Origin: Muricomes sp.
GTDB lineage: Bacteria; Bacillota; Clostridia; Lachnospirales; Lachnospiraceae
Assembly (NCBI GenBank): GCA_020024675.1
Contig: JAHHTM010000005.1
Location: forward strand, 1 to 22,153
Direction of reading: 5' to 3'
DNA length: 22,153 nt
Program-made: the position numbers and the translations under genes
The notes under the pieces: model-generated
Seen by the model: the letters and a program-made list of their open reading frames with translations, nothing else
The model's database searches: none
Told to the model about the DNA's origin: nothing
Shown: positions 1 through 7,195 of the stretch, in pieces
How positions within the stretch are numbered: position 1 is the first letter of the stretch
Layout of the letters: each line of letters begins with the position of its first letter

Positions 1-455
1 GCAAACATACCAATTGTATTACAAAGAACTGTCTCACTTGGGTTTGTACATGGTGTGATAGCACCAATTACTCCAAATGGTCCCATTTCAATTAATGTAA
101 GTCCTTTATCTCCTGACCATGCTGTTGTGGAGATGTCCTCTGTTCCCGGAGTCTTCTCTGCAACAAGTACATGTTTCAGAATTTTGTGTCCTACATTTCC
201 CATGCCTGTTTCTTCAACGCCCATACGTGCAAGAATCTCGGCATTTTCAATGATTTTTTTTCTAATATTAGAAATAATTTTTTCTCTTACGTCCATAGAC
301 AATCTTGCAACAACTTTTTGTGATTTCTTTGCTGCTTCGATTGCTTCGTTCATATCCTTAAACACACCGTGATTTCCGGATACATCTGAAGCGATTGCCA
401 TTTTAGCCATCACTTCCTGAACGATGTCCTGAACCATCTGTTCATTTACAGACAT
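1..455 (-). CDS. CoA-acylating aldehyde dehydrogenase of a microcompartment, N-terminal part (cut by left window edge)
   Basis: Only the first 151 residues are in the window. Residues 1-25 form an amphipathic helix (MSVNEQMVQDIVQEVMAKM) followed by a linker and then the start of an aldehyde dehydrogenase domain with VARLSMDVREKII, VEETGMG and the nucleotide-site segment MGPFGVIGAITPCTNPSETV, typical of the EutE/PduP group. These enzymes oxidise propanal or acetaldehyde to the acyl-CoA with NAD+ inside microcompartments. The N-terminal helix resembles the encapsulation peptide of PduP. The ATG at 455 follows GAGGAGG by 8 bases, and the gene overlaps the end of the upstream HbpS-like gene by 10 bases, which suggests translational coupling. 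The catalytic cysteine lies beyond the window, so activity cannot be judged. The family call is strong; the propanal substrate is inferred from neighbours. Confidence 0.9.
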   Translation of the reverse strand, partial: MSVNEQMVQDIVQEVMAKMAIASDVSGNHGVFKDMNEAIEAAKKSQKVVARLSMDVREKIISNIRKKIIENAEILARMGVEETGMGNVGHKILKHVLVAEKTPGTEDISTTAWSGDKGLTLIEMGPFGVIGAITPCTNPSETVLCNTIGMF

Positions 456-955
456 GTCAATACCTCCTCGAAAACTTTTCTGCCATAGGCTGCAAGTGCA
501 GTATCTTCTTCTGCTGTACCACCACTTACACCTAATGCTCCGACGATTTTTCCGTCCACTTTTAATGGTTCTCCTCCACCAAAGATCACAATATTGCAAT
601 CATTAGTAAATTGAATTCCATATAAAGACTGTCCTGGCTGGCTTAAATGACTAAGCTGTTCAGTTGACATTTTAAGACTCGCCGAAGTAAATGTTTTTTT
701 CAATGCAATGTCATAGCTTGCTATAAAAGCATCGTCCATGCACTGTACTGAAACAGGTCTTCCTGATTGGTCAGAAACAGCAACCACTGCCTTAACCCCC
801 ATTCTTGCAGCTTCTTCTTTCACTTTGTCGATCAAAAGATTCGCAAGATCGAGTGTCATATGGTCCTTACAACATTTTTTGTTTTCTGAAGGTACTGTTC
901 CTTTCATCTGACCTAAAACCGTCGTAACGGCTTTCATAATATCCTGTTCATTCAT
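446..955 (-). CDS. HbpS/PduO C-terminal-like (GlcG family) microcompartment accessory protein
   Basis: This is a 169-residue protein. Residues 35-169 look like the HbpS/GlcG/PduO-C fold: TLDLANLLIDKVKEEAARMGV, VVAVSDQSGRPVSV, the ALKKTFTSASL helix, and the glycine-rich IVIFGGGEPLK...GKIVGALGVSGG. Family members bind haem or corrinoids or act as small accessory proteins; the role in glycyl-radical compartments is not settled. Residues 1-19 (MNEQDIMKAVTTVLGQMKG) form a separate amphipathic helix, joined by a linker containing Cys-Cys (KKCCKDH), that looks like an encapsulation peptide. The start at 955 follows CGGGAG. The gene lies 18 bases after the aldolase and overlaps the aldehyde dehydrogenase start. 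No PduO adenosyltransferase domain is present, which fits a B12-independent pathway. Confidence 0.85.
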   Translation of the reverse strand: MNEQDIMKAVTTVLGQMKGTVPSENKKCCKDHMTLDLANLLIDKVKEEAARMGVKAVVAVSDQSGRPVSVQCMDDAFIASYDIALKKTFTSASLKMSTEQLSHLSQPGQSLYGIQFTNDCNIVIFGGGEPLKVDGKIVGALGVSGGTAEEDTALAAYGRKVFEEVLTCL

Positions 956-973
956 AGCAGTCTCCCGCGGAAA

Positions 974-1738
974 TTACATTCCTAACTGTTCCATAACTTT
1001 CTTTGTGATAGAAGCTACAAGATCAGCATCAGCTGTTTTAGCTGTATTAGCTGCAGCTGTTGGCATGTTGTTTGTTGCTGGGTGTTTTCCTGGAAGTCCC
1101 ATATTTCTTCTGATATCATATAATTTGTCCATCTGCTCTTTAGTGAACTCCTGTGGTGTTCCAATCATGTGTGACTGGTAAAGAAGACGAGCGTAGAACT
1201 CTAATGATTCCATTTTGTGGTATGCATTCAGAAGTGTATCTGAGTATGCAAGTGCTCCGTGGTTCTCAAGAAGAACTGCATCTACCATCTGTAAGTATTC
1301 AGATACAGCGTCTGGAATTTCCATTGTAGATGGTGTACCATATTTAGCTACTGGAACAAGTCCTAATGCGATAACTGCCTCTGGCATGATAGCTTCTGTA
1401 AGAGCTTTACCACAAATTGCAAATGTTGTAGCATAAAGTGGATGAGCATGTACTACTGAGTTAACGTCTGGTCTTTCTTTGTATACACGCATGTGCATTT
1501 TGATTTCAGATGATGGTCTGAATCCTTTGTTAGCCTGAAGAAGGTTTCCTTCAGCATCTACTTTACAAATATATTCTGGTGTCATAAATCCTTTACTTAC
1601 ACCTGTTGGTGTACACAGGAATTCATTGTCGTTAAGTTTTACTGAGAAGTTACCATCGTTAGCTGCAACCATTCCACGGTTGTATACTCTTTTACCAATT
1701 TCACACATCTCTTTTTTGATTTCATATTCGTTTTGCAT
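974..1738 (-). CDS. Class II aldolase, L-fuculose/rhamnulose-1-phosphate aldolase type, with C-terminal encapsulation peptide
   Basis: A 254-residue zinc-dependent class II aldolase. Features seen are NDGNFSVKL and TPTGVSKG (phosphate site), PSSEIKMHM (catalytic Glu region), VVHAHPLYATTFA (two zinc His) and LLENHGAL (third zinc His). The aldolase domain ends near residue 215. An Ala/Thr-rich linker then leads to a C-terminal helix, ADLVASITKKVMEQLGM, typical of microcompartment cargo. The expected reaction splits fuculose-1-P or rhamnulose-1-P into DHAP and L-lactaldehyde, the precursor of 1,2-propanediol. This is the gene that distinguishes the fucose/rhamnose glycyl-radical compartments from choline ones. 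The ATG at 1738 follows AAGGAGG. The 96-base gap upstream holds a promoter, so this gene can start its own transcript. The exact sugar cannot be told from sequence. Confidence 0.92.
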   Translation of the reverse strand: MQNEYEIKKEMCEIGKRVYNRGMVAANDGNFSVKLNDNEFLCTPTGVSKGFMTPEYICKVDAEGNLLQANKGFRPSSEIKMHMRVYKERPDVNSVVHAHPLYATTFAICGKALTEAIMPEAVIALGLVPVAKYGTPSTMEIPDAVSEYLQMVDAVLLENHGALAYSDTLLNAYHKMESLEFYARLLYQSHMIGTPQEFTKEQMDKLYDIRRNMGLPGKHPATNNMPTAAANTAKTADADLVASITKKVMEQLGM

Positions 1739-1813
1739 TCTTTTTTCCTCCTTGGATTATTGAAAACAAAAAAACAATAATTTATCCTTTTGTTTTATGT
1801 TGTTTCTATTTCG

Positions 1814-1842
1814 ATATTACCATACAAACCCACATCAGTCAA
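1814..1842 (-). promoter_or_regulatory. Internal sigma-A-type promoter before the aldolase gene
   Basis: Read on the minus strand, TTGACT (1842-1837) is followed by a 17-base spacer and TAATAT (1819-1814). The -35 box overlaps the stop codon of the eutP-like gene. The predicted leader of about 70 bases is A/T-rich and has a weak ATTATTG/CAATAAT hairpin (1756-1781) just before the Shine-Dalgarno. It would allow aldolase, HbpS-like and aldehyde dehydrogenase genes to be made separately from the dehydratase. Confidence 0.65.
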
Positions 1843-2344
1843 CTTTTATTGCTGTTGTTTTTGTTGTCTTCTTCTGTGTTTTTTCATGGTTTTCCACTTC
1901 CCATGGCAAAACATCTCCTTCTTCCTTCAAAAATTCAAGAATTTCTGCAATTCCTTCACCTTTTTTAGAATCAACATAGAAGATATTTTTACACCCTGCT
2001 AATCTAAGCCATCTTTCAGCACGATCTACATTTGCCTTTTTATCGTGAATTTTTGTCACAATTCCGATTACTTCTCTGTTACAAGGAGCTGTGCTGCATG
2101 GCGGATACAGTGAGTATGGTTCCGTAGCTGACATCAACATTCCAACAACATCCGCTTCATATGCATAAAGTGCCAACGCATATCCCAGATTTTTCGTTTG
2201 AACATATTCACCCGGGGTATCAATAATAACATCGAAATGATTTACATATTGAGTTTTGTGATATTGTATTTTATCACCTTTCAAAGCCTGAGTTAATGTA
2301 GTTTTTCCACATTCACTACGACCTACCAGTACAATTTTCTTCAT
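1835..2344 (-). CDS. eutP: EutP/PduV-like microcompartment-associated GTPase
   Basis: A 169-residue Ras-like small P-loop protein, near the usual EutP length of about 150. It has a P-loop GRSECGKTT (residues 8-16), a G3 motif DTPGEY, and a G4-type VTKIHDKK in which the TKxD pattern is kept. EutP/PduV proteins sit in ethanolamine and propanediol operons. PduV is linked to the outer surface and movement of microcompartments, and EutP has been reported as an acetate kinase in one system, so the exact role is open. The last 15 residues are a Lys/Thr-rich tail (KTQKKTTKTTAIK) after the domain ends, longer than typical. The start at 2344 follows GAGGAGG. It lies between the shell gene and the internal promoter. 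Confidence 0.88.
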   Translation of the reverse strand: MKKIVLVGRSECGKTTLTQALKGDKIQYHKTQYVNHFDVIIDTPGEYVQTKNLGYALALYAYEADVVGMLMSATEPYSLYPPCSTAPCNREVIGIVTKIHDKKANVDRAERWLRLAGCKNIFYVDSKKGEGIAEILEFLKEEGDVLPWEVENHEKTQKKTTKTTAIKVD

Positions 2345-2388
2345 CTTTTACGCCTCCTCATCAGGATATAGTTGATATCCCGATGGTC

Positions 2389-2751
2389 TTAGGTTCGTGT
2401 GATTTCACACACTGAAAATCCCATTTTATTCTTAACATAATCAAGAACTGCGACTATGGAAGCTTCTACTTCTGAAATAGTACCTGTTACAATTAAAGTA
2501 CCGCTGAAACGATCTACAAATCCAAGTTCGATTCCAGCTGCTTTAGTTGCAATATCTGCTGCTATAATAGCTGTTTCTGCTGGACTTATTGTCAACACTC
2601 CTATCGCTGATTTGCTGTGTTCTACTCTGGGATCAAGTCCAAGTTTTTCATATAAGATCTCATCCGGACTTGCAATCAAATGGGCAATAGTAATTTCTTT
2701 ACCAGGTACAAGCTCTTGAACGATTCTTTCTGGCACCTTTTCAAAATCCAT
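2389..2751 (-). CDS. eutS: EutS/PduU-like bacterial microcompartment shell protein (circularly permuted BMC hexamer)
   Basis: The 120-residue protein matches the EutS/PduU pattern through its length: RIVQELVPGKEITIAHLIASP, IGVLTISPAETAIIAADIATKAAG, IELGFVDRFSGTLIVTG and a closing CEITRT. In this group the BMC fold is circularly permuted and the N-terminal strand forms a small beta barrel capping the hexamer pore. It is a structural shell component, and it is the only shell gene of the main operon in this window; further BMC-H and BMC-P genes would be expected past the left edge. The start at 2751 follows AGGAGG, placed between the activase stop codon and the ATG, so the two genes are almost contiguous. 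Confidence 0.93.
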   Translation of the reverse strand: MDFEKVPERIVQELVPGKEITIAHLIASPDEILYEKLGLDPRVEHSKSAIGVLTISPAETAIIAADIATKAAGIELGFVDRFSGTLIVTGTISEVEASIVAVLDYVKNKMGFSVCEITRT

Positions 2752-2755
2752 TTTA

Positions 2756-3550
2756 TCAACCTCCTATCTGACATTCTACTCCGGATGCTTCTTCAGCAAC
2801 CTTTAACAGCATCTGCATTTTATCTAATGATGGTGGTTCAACATCTCCCATAAGATACCGCCTTCCCAATCCATCGTACTTATCCTGCCCCAATCTATGA
2901 TATGGTAACAGGTGCATCCGTTCTATATTCTCAAGTGTTCTTACGAACTTTGCAATATCACGGATTTCTTCAACACTATCGTTGAAGCCTGGAATCACCG
3001 GAACTCTGATACTTAACTTTGTCATACCAGATTCCGCAATCCTTCTTGCATTTTCCAGAATCATTTTGTTTGATTGCCCGGTATATTCCTTATGTTTTTT
3101 CGCATTCATATGCTTGATATCCAAAAGATATTGGTCAAGATACGGAAGAATTTCTTCTATCACATGATAATCAGCAATACCCACGCTTTCAATCGCCGTG
3201 CTGATTCCTACTTCATGCGCCGCTCTCAACAACGCTGTGGCAAACTCAGGCTGACATAAGCATTCGCCTCCTGATAAGGTAAGCCCGCCTCCTGTCTTTC
3301 TGTAATAGGTACGATCTTTTTCAACCGTCTCCATCACCTCCGCCACTGTGACATCTCTTCCTATGATTTCATCTTTCCCCTGAACCTTCATCGTCTCTAT
3401 AGCAAACCCCTGAGACTCCGGATTACAGCACCAGCGGCATCTTAAAATACAACCTTTAAGAAAAACGATTGTCCGTATTCCATTGCCATCGTGTATAGAG
3501 TATCTTTGTATATCAAAAATGCGACCTTTTGTATTTAAGTATTCCTTCAT
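2756..3550 (-). CDS. Glycyl-radical enzyme activase (radical SAM), short form without ferredoxin-like insert
   Basis: A 264-residue radical SAM protein. The cluster motif CxxxCxxC is at C34, C38 and C41 in GCILRCRWC. The SAM-binding GGE is at 94-96, preceded by TGGGLTLS, and DIKHMN and RVPVIPGFN follow. It would reduce SAM and abstract hydrogen from Gly819 of the adjacent dehydratase. Many glycyl-radical activases of about 300 residues carry an inserted ferredoxin-like domain with two extra Cys-rich clusters between the motif and GGE. Here residues 42-93 have one cysteine (C42) and no such pattern, so the protein resembles PflA in having a single cluster. The start at 3550 is 2 bases after the dehydratase stop with only a weak AAGG site, so translation is probably coupled. 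Confidence 0.93.
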   Translation of the reverse strand: MKEYLNTKGRIFDIQRYSIHDGNGIRTIVFLKGCILRCRWCCNPESQGFAIETMKVQGKDEIIGRDVTVAEVMETVEKDRTYYRKTGGGLTLSGGECLCQPEFATALLRAAHEVGISTAIESVGIADYHVIEEILPYLDQYLLDIKHMNAKKHKEYTGQSNKMILENARRIAESGMTKLSIRVPVIPGFNDSVEEIRDIAKFVRTLENIERMHLLPYHRLGQDKYDGLGRRYLMGDVEPPSLDKMQMLLKVAEEASGVECQIGG

Positions 3551-3552
3551 AT

Positions 3553-6084
3553 TTAGAAACCTTGCTCTGTCCTTCGGATAATGTCATCCTGAAGTGACTT
3601 TGAAAGCGTGGTAAATAATGCACTGTATCCAGCTACACGTACAACAAGATGTTTGTACTGTTCCGGATGTTTCTGAGCATCGATAAGTGTTTCACGACTT
3701 ACTACGTTGAACTGCATGTGGCTTCCTTTTTGATCAAAATAAGAGCGAATCAGTCCTACAAAGTTTTCAAGTCCTTTTCTTCCACTTAACGCTGACGGGT
3801 GGAATTTCTGATTAAACAGTGTTCCATTTGATGCAATAAAATGGTCCAGCTTAGAAACAGAGTTTGCTGCTGCTGTTGGTCCATTTACATCTTTTCCTGC
3901 TGATGGAGATACTCCATCTGCTACCGGTGCGTGTGCCAGACGTCCATCTGGAGTAGCTCCTGTCTGTCCGCCAAGAGGTACATTTGCTGACACCGGATAA
4001 AGTCCAGCCTGGAAAATACCTCCTCTTGGGTTTTTATACTGTTCAAGTGGTCTTGTGTATGTGTATGCAACATCTCTTGCAAATGCGTCTACTTCCGGAA
4101 TATCGTTACCGAATTTTGGCACTTCATCGATCAGCTCAAGAATTCTTTCACCATTTTGTTTTACTTCTGGTGCCTGAGAAGCTGCAATCACGCTCTGTAA
4201 AATTGTAGCTACTTCTGCTGCTCCAACTTCTTTGCCTGATTCTTTAATGCCTTTTGCAATTTCAGCTGTCAATGCTTCAATATCATCCTCACGAAGTCCC
4301 TTACCATAATTCATTGTAAGCGCTGCTTTCAATTCTTTCATAGTAATTTTCTTCTCATCATATACAAGTGTCTTCACCGCATAGAGAGCATCTGCCATAT
4401 TGGCAATACCGAATCCCTGTGGTCCTGTAAAGTTATAAACAGCTCCACCTTCCTGAAGTGCTTTACCTCTCTTGATACAATCATCTACCATACATGATTC
4501 GAATGGCAGTGGACATCTCTCCGCATGTGCCATATCAATAGCATTGTCTGCATTTACAAGAAGCTTGATTGCGTAATCCATCTGATCTTTATATGCCTGA
4601 TAGAATTCATCAAATGTTTTCATTTCTTCAACATCACCTGTTGCAGGTCCAATACGAACTCCTTTGTCCATACCATTGCTGAATACCAATTCAAGCGGAC
4701 GACACATGTTGAAAAATGCTGCATCATGCCATCCTTCTGTTTTACCAGATTTTTGTGGTTCAACACAACCGATAATATTATAATCTCTCGCATCCTGAAG
4801 TGTAAGTCCGCGGCTTACAAGTGAAGGAATAATCACTTCATCGTTGTAATATGCTGGAAGTCCAATACCTGTTCTTGTCAATTCTGCTGCTCTTATCAAG
4901 AATTCATGTGGAGAACCATTCCATACTCTGACTGATAATGATGGCTGTGGAAGGAATACATGCATAGATGCTGTGATACTCATGAATGAAAGATCATTTG
5001 TAACATCGATTCCTTCTGAATTTTGTCCACCCGCAATCAGGTTCTGGAAAAGGCTGTAGCCCGCAAATCCCTCTGCTGAAGCTGCATCACGACATTTATT
5101 AAGATCGTTTAATTTAACCCAGATACAATCCATAAGTTCCTGTGCGAACTCTCTTGTAAGGATGCCTTTATCCCTATCTTCTTTATAATAAGGGTACATA
5201 TACTGGTCAAATCTTCCTGGTGAAATTGAATGACCGCTTGATTCGATCTGAAGTAACTGTTGTACAAACCAGAAAGACTGACAAGCCTCATAGAAACTTG
5301 TAGCTCCTTTTTCCGGTACATTTGCACAATTCTGTGCGATCATCACAAGTTCTTTCTTTCGTGTCATATCTGAACACTCTTCAGCCATCTGAAGTGCGAG
5401 ACGTGCATAACGTTTTGCATATGTAATAGCAGCATCGCAGCTAATGAGAACAGCCTCTAAAAATCTTGCTCTCTTCTGATAATCTCCATCTGCAAGACTA
5501 AGTTTATCAAGTTCTGCCTGTGCTTTTTCCTTGATTCCTGAAAATCCAATCGCAAGTACTTCACCATACTTAACTGTAACATGTCCAACACCATTATAGA
5601 AATAATTTCCTGGCGTGAAAATATTGTGCTCCATCGCAAGCAATGTTTCTGGTTCCATGTACGCTGTAGCGAGTTCACTTGTTGTTCTGCCTTTCCAGTA
5701 AGCATTCGCTTCTTTTAATTCAGCTTTTGTTTTTTCTGAAATATAAAATGGGTCTGCACTTCTTGTCTCAACAGTATCAAACTCTTCCTCAAGCCACTCA
5801 TATGAGAACTCTGGATAGGTCTGGCATCCACGAGGCGCAATCGTTGTGCTTCCTACAATCAGCTCTTGATCACGAATAATGATTGGAATATTCTCAAGAA
5901 TATGCTGAAATGCTTTTGCACGACGGATCACCATTGGTTCATTCTCTGTCTGTTTATATGACTCTGTAATAAGTACAGCTCTGGCTGACTCTATTTCAGG
6001 CATCTTTGCATACAGATCATCAACAAGTTTTGAAATACGTTTTGATTTTGATATTTCAGTACTGTCATAGGTATATAATCCCAT
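3553..6084 (-). CDS. B12-independent glycyl-radical diol dehydratase (1,2-propanediol dehydratase type)
   Basis: An 843-residue glycyl-radical enzyme with a PFL-like N-terminal domain and a C-terminal glycyl-radical domain. The thiyl-radical motif is GCVEPQ with Cys440 and Glu442. The radical glycine is Gly819 in RVAGYSALF. H168, H285 and D454 fall where the diol-binding residues of the Clostridium butyricum glycerol dehydratase are, with consistent offsets. GCVEPQ and these residues favour a diol dehydratase over choline lyase or PFL. The aldolase neighbour favours propanediol, converted to propanal, over glycerol. There is no long N-terminal extension or obvious encapsulation helix, unlike three downstream cargo proteins. 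The start at 6084 follows AAAGGAG. It is the first gene of the operon and has a near-consensus promoter about 100 bases upstream. The enzyme is oxygen-sensitive by family, consistent with an anaerobe. Confidence 0.93.
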   Translation of the reverse strand: MGLYTYDSTEISKSKRISKLVDDLYAKMPEIESARAVLITESYKQTENEPMVIRRAKAFQHILENIPIIIRDQELIVGSTTIAPRGCQTYPEFSYEWLEEEFDTVETRSADPFYISEKTKAELKEANAYWKGRTTSELATAYMEPETLLAMEHNIFTPGNYFYNGVGHVTVKYGEVLAIGFSGIKEKAQAELDKLSLADGDYQKRARFLEAVLISCDAAITYAKRYARLALQMAEECSDMTRKKELVMIAQNCANVPEKGATSFYEACQSFWFVQQLLQIESSGHSISPGRFDQYMYPYYKEDRDKGILTREFAQELMDCIWVKLNDLNKCRDAASAEGFAGYSLFQNLIAGGQNSEGIDVTNDLSFMSITASMHVFLPQPSLSVRVWNGSPHEFLIRAAELTRTGIGLPAYYNDEVIIPSLVSRGLTLQDARDYNIIGCVEPQKSGKTEGWHDAAFFNMCRPLELVFSNGMDKGVRIGPATGDVEEMKTFDEFYQAYKDQMDYAIKLLVNADNAIDMAHAERCPLPFESCMVDDCIKRGKALQEGGAVYNFTGPQGFGIANMADALYAVKTLVYDEKKITMKELKAALTMNYGKGLREDDIEALTAEIAKGIKESGKEVGAAEVATILQSVIAASQAPEVKQNGERILELIDEVPKFGNDIPEVDAFARDVAYTYTRPLEQYKNPRGGIFQAGLYPVSANVPLGGQTGATPDGRLAHAPVADGVSPSAGKDVNGPTAAANSVSKLDHFIASNGTLFNQKFHPSALSGRKGLENFVGLIRSYFDQKGSHMQFNVVSRETLIDAQKHPEQYKHLVVRVAGYSALFTTLSKSLQDDIIRRTEQGF

Positions 6085-6140
6085 CGTTTAAGTCGCTCCT
6101 TTCTTTGTATAAATAACATCTATTTATACGAAATTCAACC

Positions 6141-6156
6141 TTGCAGAGGGCTGCAA
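6141..6156 (-). promoter_or_regulatory. Perfect inverted repeat (hairpin) in the dehydratase leader
   Basis: TTGCAG and CTGCAA flank a 4-base loop, a perfect 6-bp stem, about 25-40 bases downstream of the -10 box and 57 bases before the ATG. It lies in the transcribed leader, so it could act as an RNA hairpin (stability or antitermination) or as a DNA operator. It has no T-run on the minus strand and is not an intrinsic terminator. Confidence 0.5.
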
Positions 6157-6181
6157 AAAGCTCCTCCACCCAGTTACTGTC

Positions 6182-6210
6182 ATTATACTTGAAGACTCGT
6201 CAAAAGTCAA
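6182..6210 (-). promoter_or_regulatory. Sigma-A promoter of the microcompartment operon
   Basis: On the minus strand TTGACT (6210-6205), a 17-base spacer and a perfect TATAAT (6187-6182) stand upstream of the dehydratase. Predicted transcription starts near 6175, giving a leader of about 90 bases. The 346-base stretch 6085-6430, which has no gene, holds this promoter, the leader hairpin, the TTGGGA repeats and the weaker divergent promoter of the PHP gene. Confidence 0.8.
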
Positions 6211-6213
6211 CGT

Positions 6214-6263
6214 TCCCAAGTGGCTTTTATTTAATTTTAACGCAATTTCCCAATAAATCCCAA
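6214..6263 (-). promoter_or_regulatory. Three TTGGGA direct repeats upstream of the dehydratase promoter
   Basis: On the minus strand TTGGGA occurs at 6263-6258, 6253-6248 and 6219-6214. The first two are 10 bases apart, one helical turn, and the last ends 3 bases before the -35 box. Direct repeats abutting a -35 box are the usual layout of an AraC-type activator site. A CCAAC/GTTGG inverted repeat (6260-6278) overlaps the distal copy. The regulator is not in the window, and the function is inference. Confidence 0.4.
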
Positions 6264-6317
6264 CATTATTTTTGTTGGTTTTAGTTGTTTTTATATTTTT
6301 ACTATTCAAGTTTTTAG

Positions 6318-6348
6318 TTGACAAATTCTAAAATACCATTCATACTAT
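6318..6348 (+). promoter_or_regulatory. Possible promoter of the PHP hydrolase gene
   Basis: A perfect TTGACA (6318-6323) is followed after a long 19-base spacer by TACTAT (6343-6348). The leader would be about 75 bases. The long spacer makes the assignment weak. Confidence 0.35.
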
Positions 6349-6430
6349 TTTATAGATATTTATGAAATCAAAACGCACAATTAGAATATGCTTTTTTGCA
6401 TTTTCACTTTATATAGGGAGGTCATTGGAC

Positions 6431-7150
6431 ATGTCTTCTTTTGAACTCGATGTTCATACACATACAATCGCCAGCGGTCACGGTTCCACTGCCACAATTA
6501 CTGATATGGCAAAAGTTGCTGCCGCAAAGGGCTTAAAATTATTAGGAATTTCCGATCATGGTCCTGCCACTTTAGGCGGAGGCCGTGTTTCTTATTTTCA
6601 CAGCCTTGCACATGCACAAAAAAAACGTCTCGGTGTAGAAATGTTTTATGGTGCAGAGGCAAATATATTAGATACATCCGGCAGACTCGATCTTGACGAC
6701 ACAACTCTTAAAGGTCTTGATTACGTTATCGCAAGTATCCACAAACCGATCATGAAACCCGGATCCATGGAAGAAAACACAAAAGCTTACATAGAATCCA
6801 TGAAAAACCCATGTGTTCGTATTATTGGACATTGCGATGATGTAAAATTTCCTGTAGATTATCTTGCAATCGTCAAGGCTGCTATGGAAAATGATGTCCT
6901 TTTGGAAATCAACAATAGTTCTCTAAGTCCTAATGGCTATCGAGGTGACACAAAATTTAATGATCTTATGATTCTGAACCTCTGCAAGCATTTTCATTAC
7001 CCTGTTATTCTCTCCAGTGACAGTCATGGAACTGACCATGTCGGTGATTTTGAAAACGCAATGAAAATTGTCAAACTAGCAAAAATGCCAGAAGAACTTA
7101 TATTAAATTATTCAACAAATGCATTTAAGATGTTTATCGATCGAAAATAA
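6431..7150 (+). CDS. PHP-domain metal-dependent hydrolase, YcdX-like phosphatase family
   Basis: A 239-residue PHP (polymerase and histidinol phosphatase) protein. Metal-ligand motifs run in order: DVHTHT (H9, H11), H17, GISDHGP (H43), YGAEANIL, IGHCDD and SSDSHGTDHVGDF. Single-domain proteins of this kind, such as YcdX at about 245 residues, hold a trinuclear metal site and act as phosphatases or phosphoesterases of uncertain substrate. The start at 6431 was chosen because GGGAGG precedes it with good spacing and the family homology begins there. An in-frame ATG at 6362 would add 23 residues that do not look like the family. It is convergent with the ParA gene and shares a bidirectional terminator with it. 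No link to the flanking microcompartment genes is evident. Confidence 0.88.
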   Translation: MSSFELDVHTHTIASGHGSTATITDMAKVAAAKGLKLLGISDHGPATLGGGRVSYFHSLAHAQKKRLGVEMFYGAEANILDTSGRLDLDDTTLKGLDYVIASIHKPIMKPGSMEENTKAYIESMKNPCVRIIGHCDDVKFPVDYLAIVKAAMENDVLLEINNSSLSPNGYRGDTKFNDLMILNLCKHFHYPVILSSDSHGTDHVGDFENAMKIVKLAKMPEELILNYSTNAFKMFIDRK

Positions 7151-7160
7151 TATACATTCA

Positions 7161-7194
7161 AAAAAGGATGGTATGCAATCATACCATCCTTTTT
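7161..7194. terminator. Bidirectional terminator between the PHP and ParA genes
   Basis: A perfect 15-bp stem (7161-7175 with 7180-7194) around the loop CAAT has an A-run on one side and a T-run on the other, so it can act in both directions. It lies 10 bases after the PHP stop and 1 base after the ParA stop. Confidence 0.93.
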
Positions 7195-7195
7195 A

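Noticed and set aside
55..372. A 105-codon open frame on the plus strand
   Set aside because: It is antisense to the aldehyde dehydrogenase, has no ribosome binding site and has low-complexity Ser/Ile content typical of a shadow frame.
3553..6084. Choline trimethylamine-lyase (CutC) as identity of the glycyl-radical enzyme
   Set aside because: The GCVEPQ motif with H168, H285 and D454 and the adjacent sugar-phosphate aldolase fit a diol dehydratase better.
6124..6324. A 66-codon minus-strand frame before the dehydratase gene
   Set aside because: It spans the promoter and hairpin, would begin at TTG without a Shine-Dalgarno, and its composition (Asn/Lys/Thr) is that of AT-rich non-coding DNA.
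6362..6430. Longer N-terminus of the PHP protein from an ATG at 6362
   Set aside because: No ribosome binding site precedes it, while GGGAGG precedes the ATG at 6431 where family similarity begins.
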